A stretch of DNA of 64,000 bases from Datnioides undecimradiatus. Taxonomy: Eukaryota > Chordata > Actinopteri > Lobotiformes > Datnioididae. The translations under genes were made by a program, and so were the position numbers. The stretch spans positions 1,402,501 through 1,466,500 of the forward strand of contig WARS01000043.1 in assembly GCA_008933995.1 (NCBI GenBank), written 5' to 3'. The notes below the pieces were generated by a model that was not told the DNA's origin, ran no database searches, and saw only the letters and a program-made list of their open reading frames with translations. Numbering within the stretch: the stretch's first letter is position 1; every line of letters starts with the position of its first letter. Positions 25,501 to 35,800 of this stretch are shown one piece after another.

Positions 25501-28500
25501 GAGCTGCAAGAAAATAATGTCTTCAGTGAGACTTGACTGAAAGGAAGTGTTGTTTCCATGGAAACAGCCAGCGATGAAGATGTAGGCAAAGATGGCAGCA
25601 TTAGTGAGTGGATGTAACAAGAGTGATGTTTTATTGATTGTCTGCTTTTAATTTTGCGTAAGGGAACCCCTCACAGCCAGTAAAGAGGAGAGGTGTATTA
25701 GGAAAGGGCAACATTAAATGACCGTGTCAAACGCAGGTTAAAATCACTACCGAATACATGAACGAGTCTAGAGTGGAATCTTAATGAGTGTAACACTCAG
25801 TCAAGGCTACAGTATCAGCTTCTCCGTTTTCCATCCGTCCATCCGTTTTCCACGATCGCTTATCCTTTGCAGGGATGTGGGGGGCTGGAGCCGATCCCAG
25901 CTGACATTGGGCGAGAGGCGGGGTACTTCCTGGACAGGTCGCCAGTTTATCACAGGGCTTACACATAGAGACAAACAACCATTTATACCCACATCCCAAG
26001 CTGGCATCACAGCACTTTTTATGAAATTTTCGTAAAAGTTAATCTATAAATTTGCGTACACATTTGCGCACACAAATTTTCCATTTTGACTCTAAAGCTA
26101 GTTTACTTGGAATGTAGATGGAGTATGGTGCCCAGAGGTATCTTTAATGTCTGCACTATGCTTCTTTTTCATTCAGTGGTCAGGTAAGCAATAAGAAATG
26201 TGCAAGGTCTGCTCAGATTTTCAAAATAAAGCTTCCTGAGAACCATTTCAGGTGACTGTCACACTGTGGTTAGGTCCAGGCACCAAAACTACCTGGTTAT
26301 TTTTAGGAAAAGCTCATGATTTCAATTAAAATACCTATTTCCTCAAAATGAGCAAGTATTAGTTTCACATGGGAATCTCAAACCTCTGTAAATCCTGTGT
26401 CTGCTGCTTCTTGTGCTAAATTGGTCCCTATTTGTTTGAAAGTCTTGCTGATTTTAGTGCTCATTTCACAAATCAAGCCATGATTTTGGTCTGACCATTC
26501 ACACCCATGGGCGATTAGGAGTCACCACTTAAGTCCTGCAGTGCTGTTTTCCAAAAAATCTTATACTGTGACCGGAACAATGCTTTGATTGATTTGTTGG
26601 TTGTTGCAATACGGTGTTTAATTAGCTGTGATTTACTGCATCAAATAAAACGCGGCCTCGTACCAGCACATCTTCTCATTTCCTCTCTGTAACTCCTCAT
26701 TGATCTTAAGCGACTGCAGATGGAGCCGGTGAAAAATGGCGCGCGGTGGTGCGAACTGACTCGGAGAGCTACTGGATGCTTGATCCATAATTTAGAAGCG
26801 GCACAGAGCAGCAGAGCACTAGCCTCTCGCATTCATTATTCATGCTTTCTGCTTAGCCCAACATTACCTGCGATGAAAATAAAAGATCCCCTGCTTGATG
26901 AGGAGTTGTAAGTATTTGAATTCGGCTTGCTCACAGGTGTAGCCCCGCTTGTCTTTTGATGTGCAGACAGACGGCAAGTTGGAAATTTGGCTTAATTGAT
27001 TGGCTAAGATGATTCTAATGGACCAGCAGAAGCAATGATAAGGAATCATAAGTGTGCCTTTTACTTGGTGCTGGTCAGGCAGGAGGCAGTATGGAGCTAC
27101 TCTAATATTTAGCACATTATAAGTTATTTTTTATGGCAGAATAAGCAAATTGATCACTGAAACTGCTTTATTTAATATATGATAGCCTGGAGACTACCAT
27201 TAAAGGTTCATTAGGTTCAAAGTCATTGAAAAATAGTTGGTAAATTCAAAGAAACACTCAGATACATTTAGTCCCCTTTGTGTCTCTGAGAGGGACAAAG
27301 CAACTAAGGATGTTCTTCCCGCTGAGTGTTAATCAAATAAATGTCACTTGCCAAAATTGAAAATGTGGCAACATGAGGATTAGTCTAATGAATTTTGAAC
27401 AAAGAGACAGGATTTTAGGAAATGGTGGGGTTTTAGATATTTTATCCTCCACACACACACACACACACACACAAAAAAAAGCCTACGTGACCCCAAACAC
27501 TGCGGTCCAATCAACAGAAGGCGTCTCCCTAATACAAAGGGAAAGGATGACCCCCTCCCAAGGCCCCTCCCACCTCCTACTTCTCCTCCATCTGTCAGTG
27601 TCATATCCGACAGGCAAAAGGACACAAACACACACTCTCACTGACCTAGTCAACATTCACATGGGGGATGAGGTTATCCTTAAATAATGCTCACAGCTAT
27701 ATGACGTCCTTCAAAGAAAACGTGACATCCGGCAGACAGTTGGGGTTAATTAATGAAGGTTCCGCTGCCCTTTCTAAGGCGATAATGAGCTGGAACTCAT
27801 TTGATCATACTGATAATCAGTGTTTTACATTATATTTCAATATTTTTTTCAATCCCTTTGCTGAAGTTCATCGTTTACCTTATGCTTAGTTTTCTATTTT
27901 ACCTGTCTTTACCAGCTGACAGCAGGTCTGGTCTCTTACGCGTTGACTGAAGCAGTCAATAAACTTAGAGACTTAGTGGCTTATTGGATTTTTTTTTTCT
28001 ACCCAACTGGATCTGTTTACATGATCCTGTCAGAGGAGAGAAGCAACACGTACCTGACTCCAGGACATTTTAAAAAGGGAAGAACCAAGGGAAATCTCAG
28101 GGATTTACCTTTAGGTAATAATAGATAAAAAATTGCACCTCTGAAACGCGGCTTTTGGTTTCTTTACCCCTTACTTTGTGCTAGTTGGTGGAGAAGCACT
28201 GGGTCTTTTTGAGGGTCTTATGAGCTGCACCACATTTAAATGAATTGATCAGTTGATGTTATCAGTGTCAATCAATATCTCTCTTCTCTTCTCTAACTTC
28301 ATGGCCTGTCAGTGCTGTGTCAAACCCTTAACTGACCACTTAACATTGGCAAAATCAGAGAAAGCTGAGAAAAGAAGTGAAATGGACAATATTTCCTCTA
28401 GTATATCAGCAGACAGGGTGCAGCGAGAAACGTTTGCAGTCTCTTTCAAGGTTAGGGATGTACCGATATCGAACAAAGCTGCAAAGTTTTTCCCAACTAA

Positions 28501-31500
28501 TGACCGTCTTTTGATCTGGGTGGACACATCTTTGAGACAGCGTGTGCTTCGATCGGTCCAGCAGCAGTGACGCTGAATGCGGTGCGTTGCGAAGTAACGT
28601 TCAGCACTGTTCTCACATCTGTCACCTCATTCATCCCTCGGGAGTTTGCTGTCCCGGTTAATGGCAAAATTCTGATACAGCTTTCTTTTTCAGTCATTCT
28701 TTTTTTCCTTGTCCAGCCTAATTTCATATATTTTTGGCTTCTAAATGTATTCCTGCACAAAAATATCACAACACAGTCTGCAGAATCTCAGTCATCAAAG
28801 TTATATTAGGCTGTTTCCAAATAATCGCTTTTCAAAGATGATATTGGCTTGTAATGTTTGCAGGTCTTTGTGCATCCCTAATTAAAACGGCTCTGTGACA
28901 AAGGAATGTAAAGCTTTGGCTTTTCGTGCATTTATGGCCACGGGAAAAAAATTAATAAGATGCCGTGTTAGAGGAGGAAATGAACAAAATTAAATAAAGG
29001 GGTTGACGGCAAATAGAACGATAATCTAATTTTATGTCTAGTGCATGCTGACTTCACTTACACCACAAGACATCCAATCAGACTCCATTTTTGCGCATTC
29101 AGCTAGCAGTTATTAGTTCCTTGCTACCAGAGGAGTTTTGCATGGGGGTGGGGAGGCAGTGAGCCTGGTCCTGGAGAGAGATAGAAAGAGAATGAGGGAG
29201 AGAGAGAGAGAGAGAGAGAGACCTCAGTGGGGGGATGGTGTGTCTGTGTCAGTCTGTGAGTAATGGGCGTATACGAGTCTCGTTGCTTTCCTATATTTAA
29301 TGCGCAGCCCCCCTTCCCCTCAAGCGAGCAGGTTTTTTTTCAGCTCCCGCGCGCCCCCATCTCCTCTGCGCATGTTTAATCAACCAGTATGGTTGCCATG
29401 TCAACCGCAGCACAAAATCTGAGAATAGACCGGGTACTTCAGAGCCGTGACCCACTTACTGTATGTCAACAAATTCAGTGGGACAATAGTGAATGAGACA
29501 CATTACACAGATAACCCCTCCGGGCAAAAAGGATGTTACAGGCCAGGTCCAAAAGCTCAGCCACTGATTTCCTCTATTTCTTTTCCACTCAGAGATGGAG
29601 GAGTCTGAACATGACTGCGTGACTGCTGAGCAGGGATGTGTCTTTTGTCTGTGCGAGTTCAGACCGGGAACTGAGGGGCAAATGTCAAAAACTCAGGAGA
29701 TGAGACGAGCGTTGTTCTTTTACTTTCAGTTTGTACATTTGTAGCGTGCCTCTGGGTGAAAAGAGCTAAAATGTCTTCATCGGCAACATTATAGGCAGCA
29801 ACCACAGAGGAGTGAAGGGATTGAAGTCACGGCTCCTAAATAATAGAACATGTTCATAGCCTGTCTTCTGTGTATGATTGAATGTGACAGTAGTCTGTAC
29901 GATTGCAATCGAAATACACTATTATATTTAAACTAGATTTTCTTTTATTACCAATTAAACTAGAATTTGAAAGGCTGTGTATCTCTTAAAATGAGCTCAA
30001 ACAACAAAAACCGCTGGCTTCATCATCATAAGTATAAGTATGTAAAACTACTGTTATTTCAAATGAATGTGCTTTGATCTCCTGATTTTAAGATATCACC
30101 ATTGCAAGTCAAGCTCCTCAGGAATGTTGTCAAATTACATCATTGCTCTTTGAGCACCTGTCGTCCCGTATCTAAAGATCTACAGTGGTTTCCCACAAGA
30201 ACAATAAGAAAGCCCCAAGAAATTCGCCACTAAAAGGGCCAGGAGAACAATTGGTGGAACTCCCTCAACTTCTTCTGGGCCAGGGCAGCTTAGGATTCAG
30301 AACAATGAGGGAGGCAGGGAGGGAGGAAGGGACAGGGAAAGAGAAAGGGGTTATGTACTGTAGCAGGACCAGAACTCTCTGAGCACTGACACTGTTCCCT
30401 GAGTTGAAGCTATTATGTCAGAGTCGTATAGCCTCATATAGCCTCGGAAGATGCATCCAGGCGCGGAGTGCAGGCTCTTAATTGAAATCTAGACCGTACA
30501 GGGTTAGCAGCACTTTATGGCAAGACGACCAAACCCAGTGAAGGACCAGAAAGGTCATGGACATGCTACTGCTTGGAAATATAGGAACATATTTACAAAT
30601 GGAACACAAATGTATAATATCTTGAAACAGCACACGTAATATATTTACCGTATACCATGTTATACCTATAGAAATGTATCAAATTTGACATTTATCATGG
30701 AACCTATACAGTAAACGTGCATGGAAGTCAGTGAACCACTTAGAAATAGTGAAATACTCAACAAAACAACTTCAGCCCTCTTGCTGTGCATTGTATCTGC
30801 TGCATCCACGCCACGTCGCTTACTATGTTTTAATGTAAGGGAAAAACATCAATGAGATATTCATCATGCGACAGCTTGCCAAGTTAGTAGCCCGATCAAA
30901 CTGATCAAACAGAAGGACAAGCGGTGCCTTGCAGAGTGGACTCTTGGCTCAGGAAATGCTAACAGGTGTGCCTTTCTCAGTTTTTCCATTTACTGATCGT
31001 TAAGTACACAAGTGTGTACTATCCCCAAAATTTGATTTGGGTTATTATTATTATTATTATTTTAATCATATCCATCAAATGTTCATCTGCAGGACTTCTC
31101 TGCAGAACTTCAGTCATTTCAGCTCCGTGTGTACATTAGCACAACCTGCTTTTTCAACTGTGGGGCGTTGGTTTTCTCCCTGTTGCTGATGGCTCCCGTG
31201 GTACATAGCGTGCACCGCTACATTTGGCTAGCAGCTGAAGTGAACAGTGCCCACCTGGTGCATCTGACTCATAATCTGAGATTTGCAGCCTCAGAAGAGG
31301 AAGACAGAAGGACATTAGCGTGCTGTGAGTGCACCCATTGACACCCACACCTCCTTTGTGGTAGAAGTAGCTATTTGCATTTTATTTGGGTAAAGTATAT
31401 TTCATTTTCACCAACAAAATTTTTAACAGTGACTTGCTTTTTCAATATATCGCACCCAGTTGGCAATAAAACCACCTATAAAACTCAACACAGAGTAGCT

Positions 31501-34392
31501 TTCTCATAGATAAACAATGTTGCGTGACATTCATGAGCTTATAAAATCGTTATGGCTGGACAGAAATATAGTTATAGTGCTTGTGTTTTAAAGAATTTTT
31601 GCTGCGAGCAATGTTTGCCTGAACGTTCAGTGTTTCTGCCCAACCTCTGATGTGATCTTTGATGGACTGTAACTTGCTTTGGGCCAACATCACTGCAGCA
31701 GAACCCTATTTGGCCTTTCCTTGCCATCCATGACGATTTCTAATTCCTTGAATTTTCTCCCCTTACTTACTACGTGTGACTGTGGAGCTGAGGTTTCTGG
31801 TTGTGGCTTTAACTTTGTTCTGAAAATGAGCAGTGACTCTTACGAATGGTTTCCAGATATTTACAGAATGATGGGCAATACATCAAAGTGACGTGGAACG
31901 AAACCTGACGGGGTGGCTTTAATGGTCACCACGCTTCATCAGAGCAATCATTTCAGTCGTCTGTCTTCAATAACCACCAAGGAAGCTGACAGTTTTAAAG
32001 TCAGTCATTTGATAAAGGACCCGCATGGTTTGGTGACCAGTGAGTCCTGCTACCTTGTTCAAACATATCTATCTCCAGAAATGTGCCATTGTCCTATTGT
32101 AGCCTAGTAATAAACAGGATTTAAAATGTTTTAAATAGATTTTATTAATCTACTTGTCCATAAGTATTTTTTGTGTTTCCCTTATTCTAGTTTATTGTAT
32201 AAGAGGAGTTCAATTGTATATCAATCAACAGTATTGTTTAGTGAAACACCACATTCCCTGAAGGGATCTGCATTTTATATGTAGCGAGGCTTTAACTTTT
32301 AGCTGGCCTTAATCAAACTTTGAATTTATTATAACTGTCAGCTATTTCCTCATCATCTCAGAAGACATGCATATAAACATCATTTCATGAATCCTGTCTT
32401 TTGGGGTCACATTGAAGAATAAACAACTCAAGAGTTATGATTGAAACATTTTAAGCAAGTCTCTAAGAAACAAATCAAATTTTTCCTCATGCTTGCAATG
32501 ATTCAAGGAGAATGTCGGCCCGGCGGGCGCAGGGCTGTGAGGGGCTACATACATCTATCAGGCCGCTGGACCAGATTCAATATCTGCTCCTGAGGTAACA
32601 GGTGGATCATTTTGTTTTTTCAGAAACTCCCTTTGAATGGTGGGAACATTTACGGTAATATCACGCAGCTGACGTCATTTCCAACCGTCAAAGTTCATCA
32701 AGCATCGGAAAAACAGTTACGTCATCTGCAAAAAAACAAACAAACCTGCACATCTTTCCTTTCTGCATCTCTGAAACCGTTTGTGTCAACCAACTCTTAA
32801 CTGCACACTCACAGCAAAATCTTCAGCCTTCTGATAGAAGATATCCTGAAGAAATGGGTTGCCAATTCAACACAGCTTGCAGTTTATAAGTCAATTTAGT
32901 CTTAACAAACCTGAGCTCGGCCCCAAATGGACATGAAAATGGACATGGCACACAGAACTGCATGCACAGCTTGCATGGCTGCATCTTTCAGCTGGGTGAG
33001 CATTTGTGTTAGTGGCCAAGGCTGACAGATTTTGCTTTCTGAACAGGGATGCCTGAGTACACACCTAGTAATGGCGACCAAGAAGTATTGGATCATATTC
33101 TGTAAGGTTGGCGGTGCTTACGACAAACATCACAGCCTGCCATGGGGAGACCACTATCAGTAATTGTTTTGCAGCATGATTTTGTCACTTCCTTTTGCTG
33201 CTGGATGTGCATATCCAACATACAATCTTAATTCTCTGTCTTTAGTAGATCATGCCTCTTGTATTCTGCAAAACCTCTCACTCTCTCTGTCTTGCACTCT
33301 CTTAATCTCTGTTCCCCTGTGTCTTCCTCTCTGAATTCCTGTCAGTCTGCCTCTGTACTTCTGTCCGTCTCCCTCCCTCCCACACTCTCAGACATAGTGA
33401 ACTATTCCTGTGTTACTGAAATGTCATCAGCAGGAGTTGGTGAAGAGAAGAATAGATAATGACTACACTTGGCCAGTGCCATGGCAACTGTTTCAGCTCA
33501 TGTGTGCGCTTGTAAGGAGCGCCAGGTTGCAGGGGAGGAGAGAGGGAGGGAAGAGAAACACAAACATATGAAGCCATGCCTGTCACATGAAGTAAATCTG
33601 TGAGGGCGTGAGACGGGAGAAGCGGAGACAACAGTGTTGGTTCCACAATACGTGACAACAGCGTCCTGTCCGTCTCTGCTCGTGTATCATTACAGGATCG
33701 CTTAAGAAGGAACATCTTTATTCAAAATGCTACGGTCCACTTGGACTCTCTCGCTTTTGTGGCTCCGAACCACACAATGAATCATTCATGCAGAGAATAG
33801 GTGGTGGTGGTGGGGGGGTGTGTGAAATATAAATAGCAATTCCATTTTGCACAAAGCAGACACTGCTCCTCTGAAATGATCGAAAGAAACCCCTGCTCCT
33901 TCGCCGAACCCACACTGAATGTCGCAAAGAATGGCTGCAAGATACACTGTCTGGGTATTTGGACACAAAGGACAGAACCTGAAAGCTGATGGATTAATGA
34001 GTGTAGCAGCTTGGTTTGGCTCCTTGCTCTTCGTGTTTCCCTCTCAGCCATCACGACAAGCATGAAAGCCTTATCAAGCAAACAAAGACAGTCCATCCCT
34101 TGCTGAAGCAGCTCACACCCCTCTACCCAAGTGTAGACTGCCCAAACAGCACATATAGACGTGCACTCTTCAGTGGAGTGCTGACACTCAATGGACAAAG
34201 GAATCACCACAAACAGCTGCTCTCCTATTCAGAATGGAAAAGGGTAACATTTGTGCAATTGTCTCTGCAGAGGCACCGCTGACACACTGACAAAACACCC
34301 ATGTCTGATTTACTTAAGGAAATCCACCCAGACATGCAAAGAAACACTTTCTTACCTTTCTGGGTCTGCCCCTCATCCATGTCTTCTTCCAT
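16551..34392 (-). CDS. gpm6a: Neuronal membrane glycoprotein M6-a (proteolipid protein family)
   Basis: Complete gene in 7 coding exons: 34356-34392, 22025-22217, 21559-21715, 19854-20007, 18503-18579, 18052-18117 and 16551-16703 (37+193+157+154+77+66+153 nt). Phase closes throughout and gives 278 aa, the same length as human GPM6A. Exon 1 encodes only [12 protein letters not shown] and lies 12 kb upstream of exon 2. Seen: a juxtamembrane Cys cluster (CLECCIKC, likely palmitoylated), TM1 ~22-45, TM2 ~83-106, TM3 130-152 and TM4 ~211-235. Extracellular loop 2 has C162, C174, C192 and C202 plus an N-glycosylation site at N164 (NAT). The C-terminal tail ends [10 protein letters not shown]. The family sits in the neuronal plasma membrane and promotes neurite, filopodium and synapse formation; the four loop cysteines are the known disulfide set. 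Teleosts carry two copies (aa/ab) and I cannot assign which. An alternative short N-terminus known in mammals was looked for and not found. Confidence 0.97.
17575..17588. promoter_or_regulatory. RFX X-box-like motif in gpm6a intron 6
   Basis: GTTTCCATGACAAC, two half-sites around a central AT. One of several such motifs in and around gpm6a; function is inferred from sequence only. Confidence 0.25.
18032..18046 (-). repeat. gpm6a: CA repeat beside the gpm6a exon 6 donor
   Basis: On the gene strand the exon 6 donor GTGAG is followed at once by about seven CA units and then an A/C-rich run. CA-rich intronic repeats near 5' splice sites are established hnRNP L binding elements. The exon they flank (18052-18117, 66 nt) starts and ends in phase 0. 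Confidence 0.8.
19566..19573. promoter_or_regulatory. CRE-type palindrome in gpm6a intron 4
   Basis: TGACGTCA, the full consensus CREB/ATF site. A second one is at 32670-32677 in intron 1. Both are intronic, and use in vivo is unknown. Confidence 0.25.
19689..19760. repeat. Short dispersed-repeat-like segment with inverted arms
   Basis: Arms GGTGTCCGTT (19689-19698) and AATGGACACC (19709-19718) are inverted copies with one mismatch. They are followed by GCAGCCAATCAGAATC, which I associate with a short fish MITE-type repeat. It lies in gpm6a intron 4 just below exon 4. Family assignment is tentative. Confidence 0.4.
25552..25565. promoter_or_regulatory. Perfect RFX-type palindrome in gpm6a intron 1
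   Basis: GTTTCCATGGAAAC is exactly self-complementary and fits the RFX X-box pattern (two half-sites around AT). Its use is inferred only. Confidence 0.35.
25831..25995 (-). repeat. Teleost retroposon 3'-tail fragment, copy 2
   Basis: Inverted copy of the element at 3231-3370. It reads TTATCCTTTGCAGGGATG, CTGGAGCCGATCCCAGCTGA, CTGGACAGGTCGCCAG and then GACAAACAACCATTTATACC. The blocks match in reverse complement, and this copy extends further. Confidence 0.8.
26640..26930. promoter_or_regulatory. Candidate conserved non-coding element in gpm6a intron 1
   Basis: A non-repetitive block with mixed GC content and several homeodomain-like cores (ATTCATTATTCAT, TAATTTAG), unlike the AT-rich sequence around it. 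No splice-bounded open frame is present. It is called only because its texture differs from its surroundings. Confidence 0.2.
27451..27480. repeat. (AC)n microsatellite followed by a poly(A) run
   Basis: Eleven AC units, then eight A, inside gpm6a intron 1. Confidence 0.95.
28452..28881. mobile_element. hAT-like non-autonomous element (inverted-repeat bounded)
   Basis: The left end TTAGGGATGTACCGATAT and the right end, read in reverse complement (TTAGGGATGCACA), match over 11 of 12 bases. They enclose about 430 bp. TAGGG-ATGCACCGAT ends are typical of fish hAT transposons. No clear 8-bp target duplication was seen and no transposase frame is intact, so this is probably an old MITE-like remnant. 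Confidence 0.45.
29199..29221. repeat. (AG)n microsatellite
   Basis: About eleven AG units at the end of a purine-rich tract, just left of a GC-rich block in gpm6a intron 1. Confidence 0.95.
29280..29420. promoter_or_regulatory. GC-rich block with X-box-like motif, possible internal gpm6a promoter
   Basis: This segment has clustered CpGs (CTCCCGCGCGCCCCC, TGCGCATG) in otherwise CpG-poor intronic DNA. It contains GTTGCCATGTCAAC (29392-29405), an RFX-like palindrome with one mismatch. GPM6A is known to use alternative first exons in mammals, so an internal start here is plausible. I could not find a matching exon and donor. Confidence 0.25.
33475..33488. promoter_or_regulatory. RFX-like motif about 0.9 kb downstream of gpm6a exon 1
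   Basis: AGTGCCATGGCAAC differs from the ideal X-box GTTGCCATGGCAAC at two positions, both in the outer left half-site. Confidence 0.25.
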
Positions 34393-34679
34393 TGTGCTGA
34401 TTCTGTTTTAGAGCAACACGATATACTTTAAAAGAGATTGTTTGGGTTGCAGGTTCGAAACCTTATTTATTTTTACGGGGTAATCCACAAAGCACTTCCG
34501 CTTTCTTTTGCTCTGTCTCACTTTCCCACTTTCTCTAGACGTCCCTACTGAATGCCGAGATTGCCTGTCAGCTGTGGTTTCTGTCAAGCGTCCGGGCGAT
34601 GTGAGGGATCACTGAGTCTTTGTGGTGCTGTCCATTGCGAGCTGCCGTGGCAAGTGCTGAAAACCTCCTTGGTCCCTGG

Positions 34680-34706
34680 TGGAGGAGGAGGAGGAGGAGG
34701 AGGAGG
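34680..34706. repeat. (GGA)n repeat upstream of gpm6a exon 1
   Basis: Nine GGA units about 290 bp upstream of the gpm6a start codon, within a G-rich plus strand (C-rich on the gene strand). Long frames across it on either strand are low-complexity artefacts. Confidence 0.9.
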
Positions 34707-35639
34707 GGAGTTGGGGAGGGGTGGGGGGCTGGATAGAGCAGAGGGTGGTCTCTGTGTTAGGCAGGAAAGCGCATGTGTGACTAAAGAAGGAGGGGGTATG
34801 CAGTTGAAGTGGCAGGTGTGTGAAAAATGCAGAATTGAAACACTGAACACGCCATTGGAGCAGAGGCTGAACACTGAATCCAGACCTTCAGACTGTGTCA
34901 TATTTAGAGAGGGGTGTTCGAGAGTGTGGGTCACCGTTACTTGCCTGGCCCACCCTAAACACCCCTTGCTTTTAAGACAGAATGGTTAAGCCCGTTGCCC
35001 CCCCCCAAGCGGCAGTGACTCTACTGCATTAACTCAACCTCTTCTTAAATAAGGGAGGGGGGGACATCTGATTTTGAAATGGGATTCTCCTAATCTTATT
35101 AGTCATACAGATTCAATTATGCGATCACCGAGGAGGTGTCATTAGATTCTTGTCATGTAAATGCACGCTGTATGTGTAGAGGCACACTGCTTGCACAAGT
35201 TATTGCCCACATTTGGTGATTTTCAGATTTAAAGTCATACGTTGTCTGCAGTAGCGTGAGACTCATAGTTTTGTGAGACTCTTTGGAAACCCAGCGGATT
35301 CCTACTTTTCTGTGTTCGCTAATAAATTTCCTTTTTGTTGGATATGCATTCAGTCATTAGTTAACTCCCAGTGTTTTTACACTGTACAAGAAGACTTTCA
35401 TTGTGCATATAACATATGCACATATAAGTCATATTATACAGATAGAACCTATATATAGAAGCTATAGCTCACAGGGTGGCTAATACTTTATACTGACAAA
35501 GACCAAGGCCTGAGGTCAACCACATAACTAATATATTGACAAAGTGATGAATAAGAGGCAAAGAGGAATAATTGGGGATCGATGAGCTACATTAAATTGC
35601 TGTGGGATGAACTGTGCCGTATAAATAAAATCTTGACTT

Positions 35640-35800
35640 CGAGCACGGACAGCTGGCTTCATGGATGGATGATCAGACAGGTGGATTAGATGAAACTTTA
35701 ATGATCCCTGTGGGGAAATTGAGCTTCTGCTGCAGCACTGAACTGGAAAGCGAGGCAAGTAGGAAGTTCTGGGAATGACGTTAGTAAACACGTTGACTTA
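35640..35800. repeat. Short dispersed repeat fragment
   Basis: It contains GAAACTTTAATGATCCCTGT followed by GGGGAAATTGAGCTTC, a core I recognise from fish SINE-like repeats, next to GGATGGATGATC simple sequence. Boundaries are approximate. Confidence 0.5.

Larger units (their letters stand above)
22218..34355. other. gpm6a: gpm6a intron 1 (12.1 kb)
   Basis: I found no other coding exon in this intron. It contains a retroposon tail (25831-25995), a hAT-like inverted-repeat element (28452-28881), CA and GA microsatellites, several RFX-like palindromes, a consensus CRE (32670-32677), and a GC-rich block around 29280-29420 that could be an internal promoter. Long non-repetitive segments such as 26640-26930 and 32500-32620 look like candidate conserved regulatory DNA. 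Confidence 0.6.

Noticed and set aside
28253-28809. Overlapping frames of 80-105 codons on both strands
   Set aside because: They fall in and beside the hAT-like inverted-repeat element and show no transposase motif that I can name.
34440-34470. tRNA-like B-box (GGTTCGAAACC) near gpm6a exon 1
   Set aside because: No A-box or cloverleaf stems can be formed around it, so it is a chance match and not a tRNA gene.
34552-34989. Long frames on both strands around 34.6-35.0 kb, one Gly-rich and one Pro-rich
   Set aside because: They arise from the GGA repeat and nearby G-rich sequence and resemble no protein domain; the region is gpm6a 5' flank.
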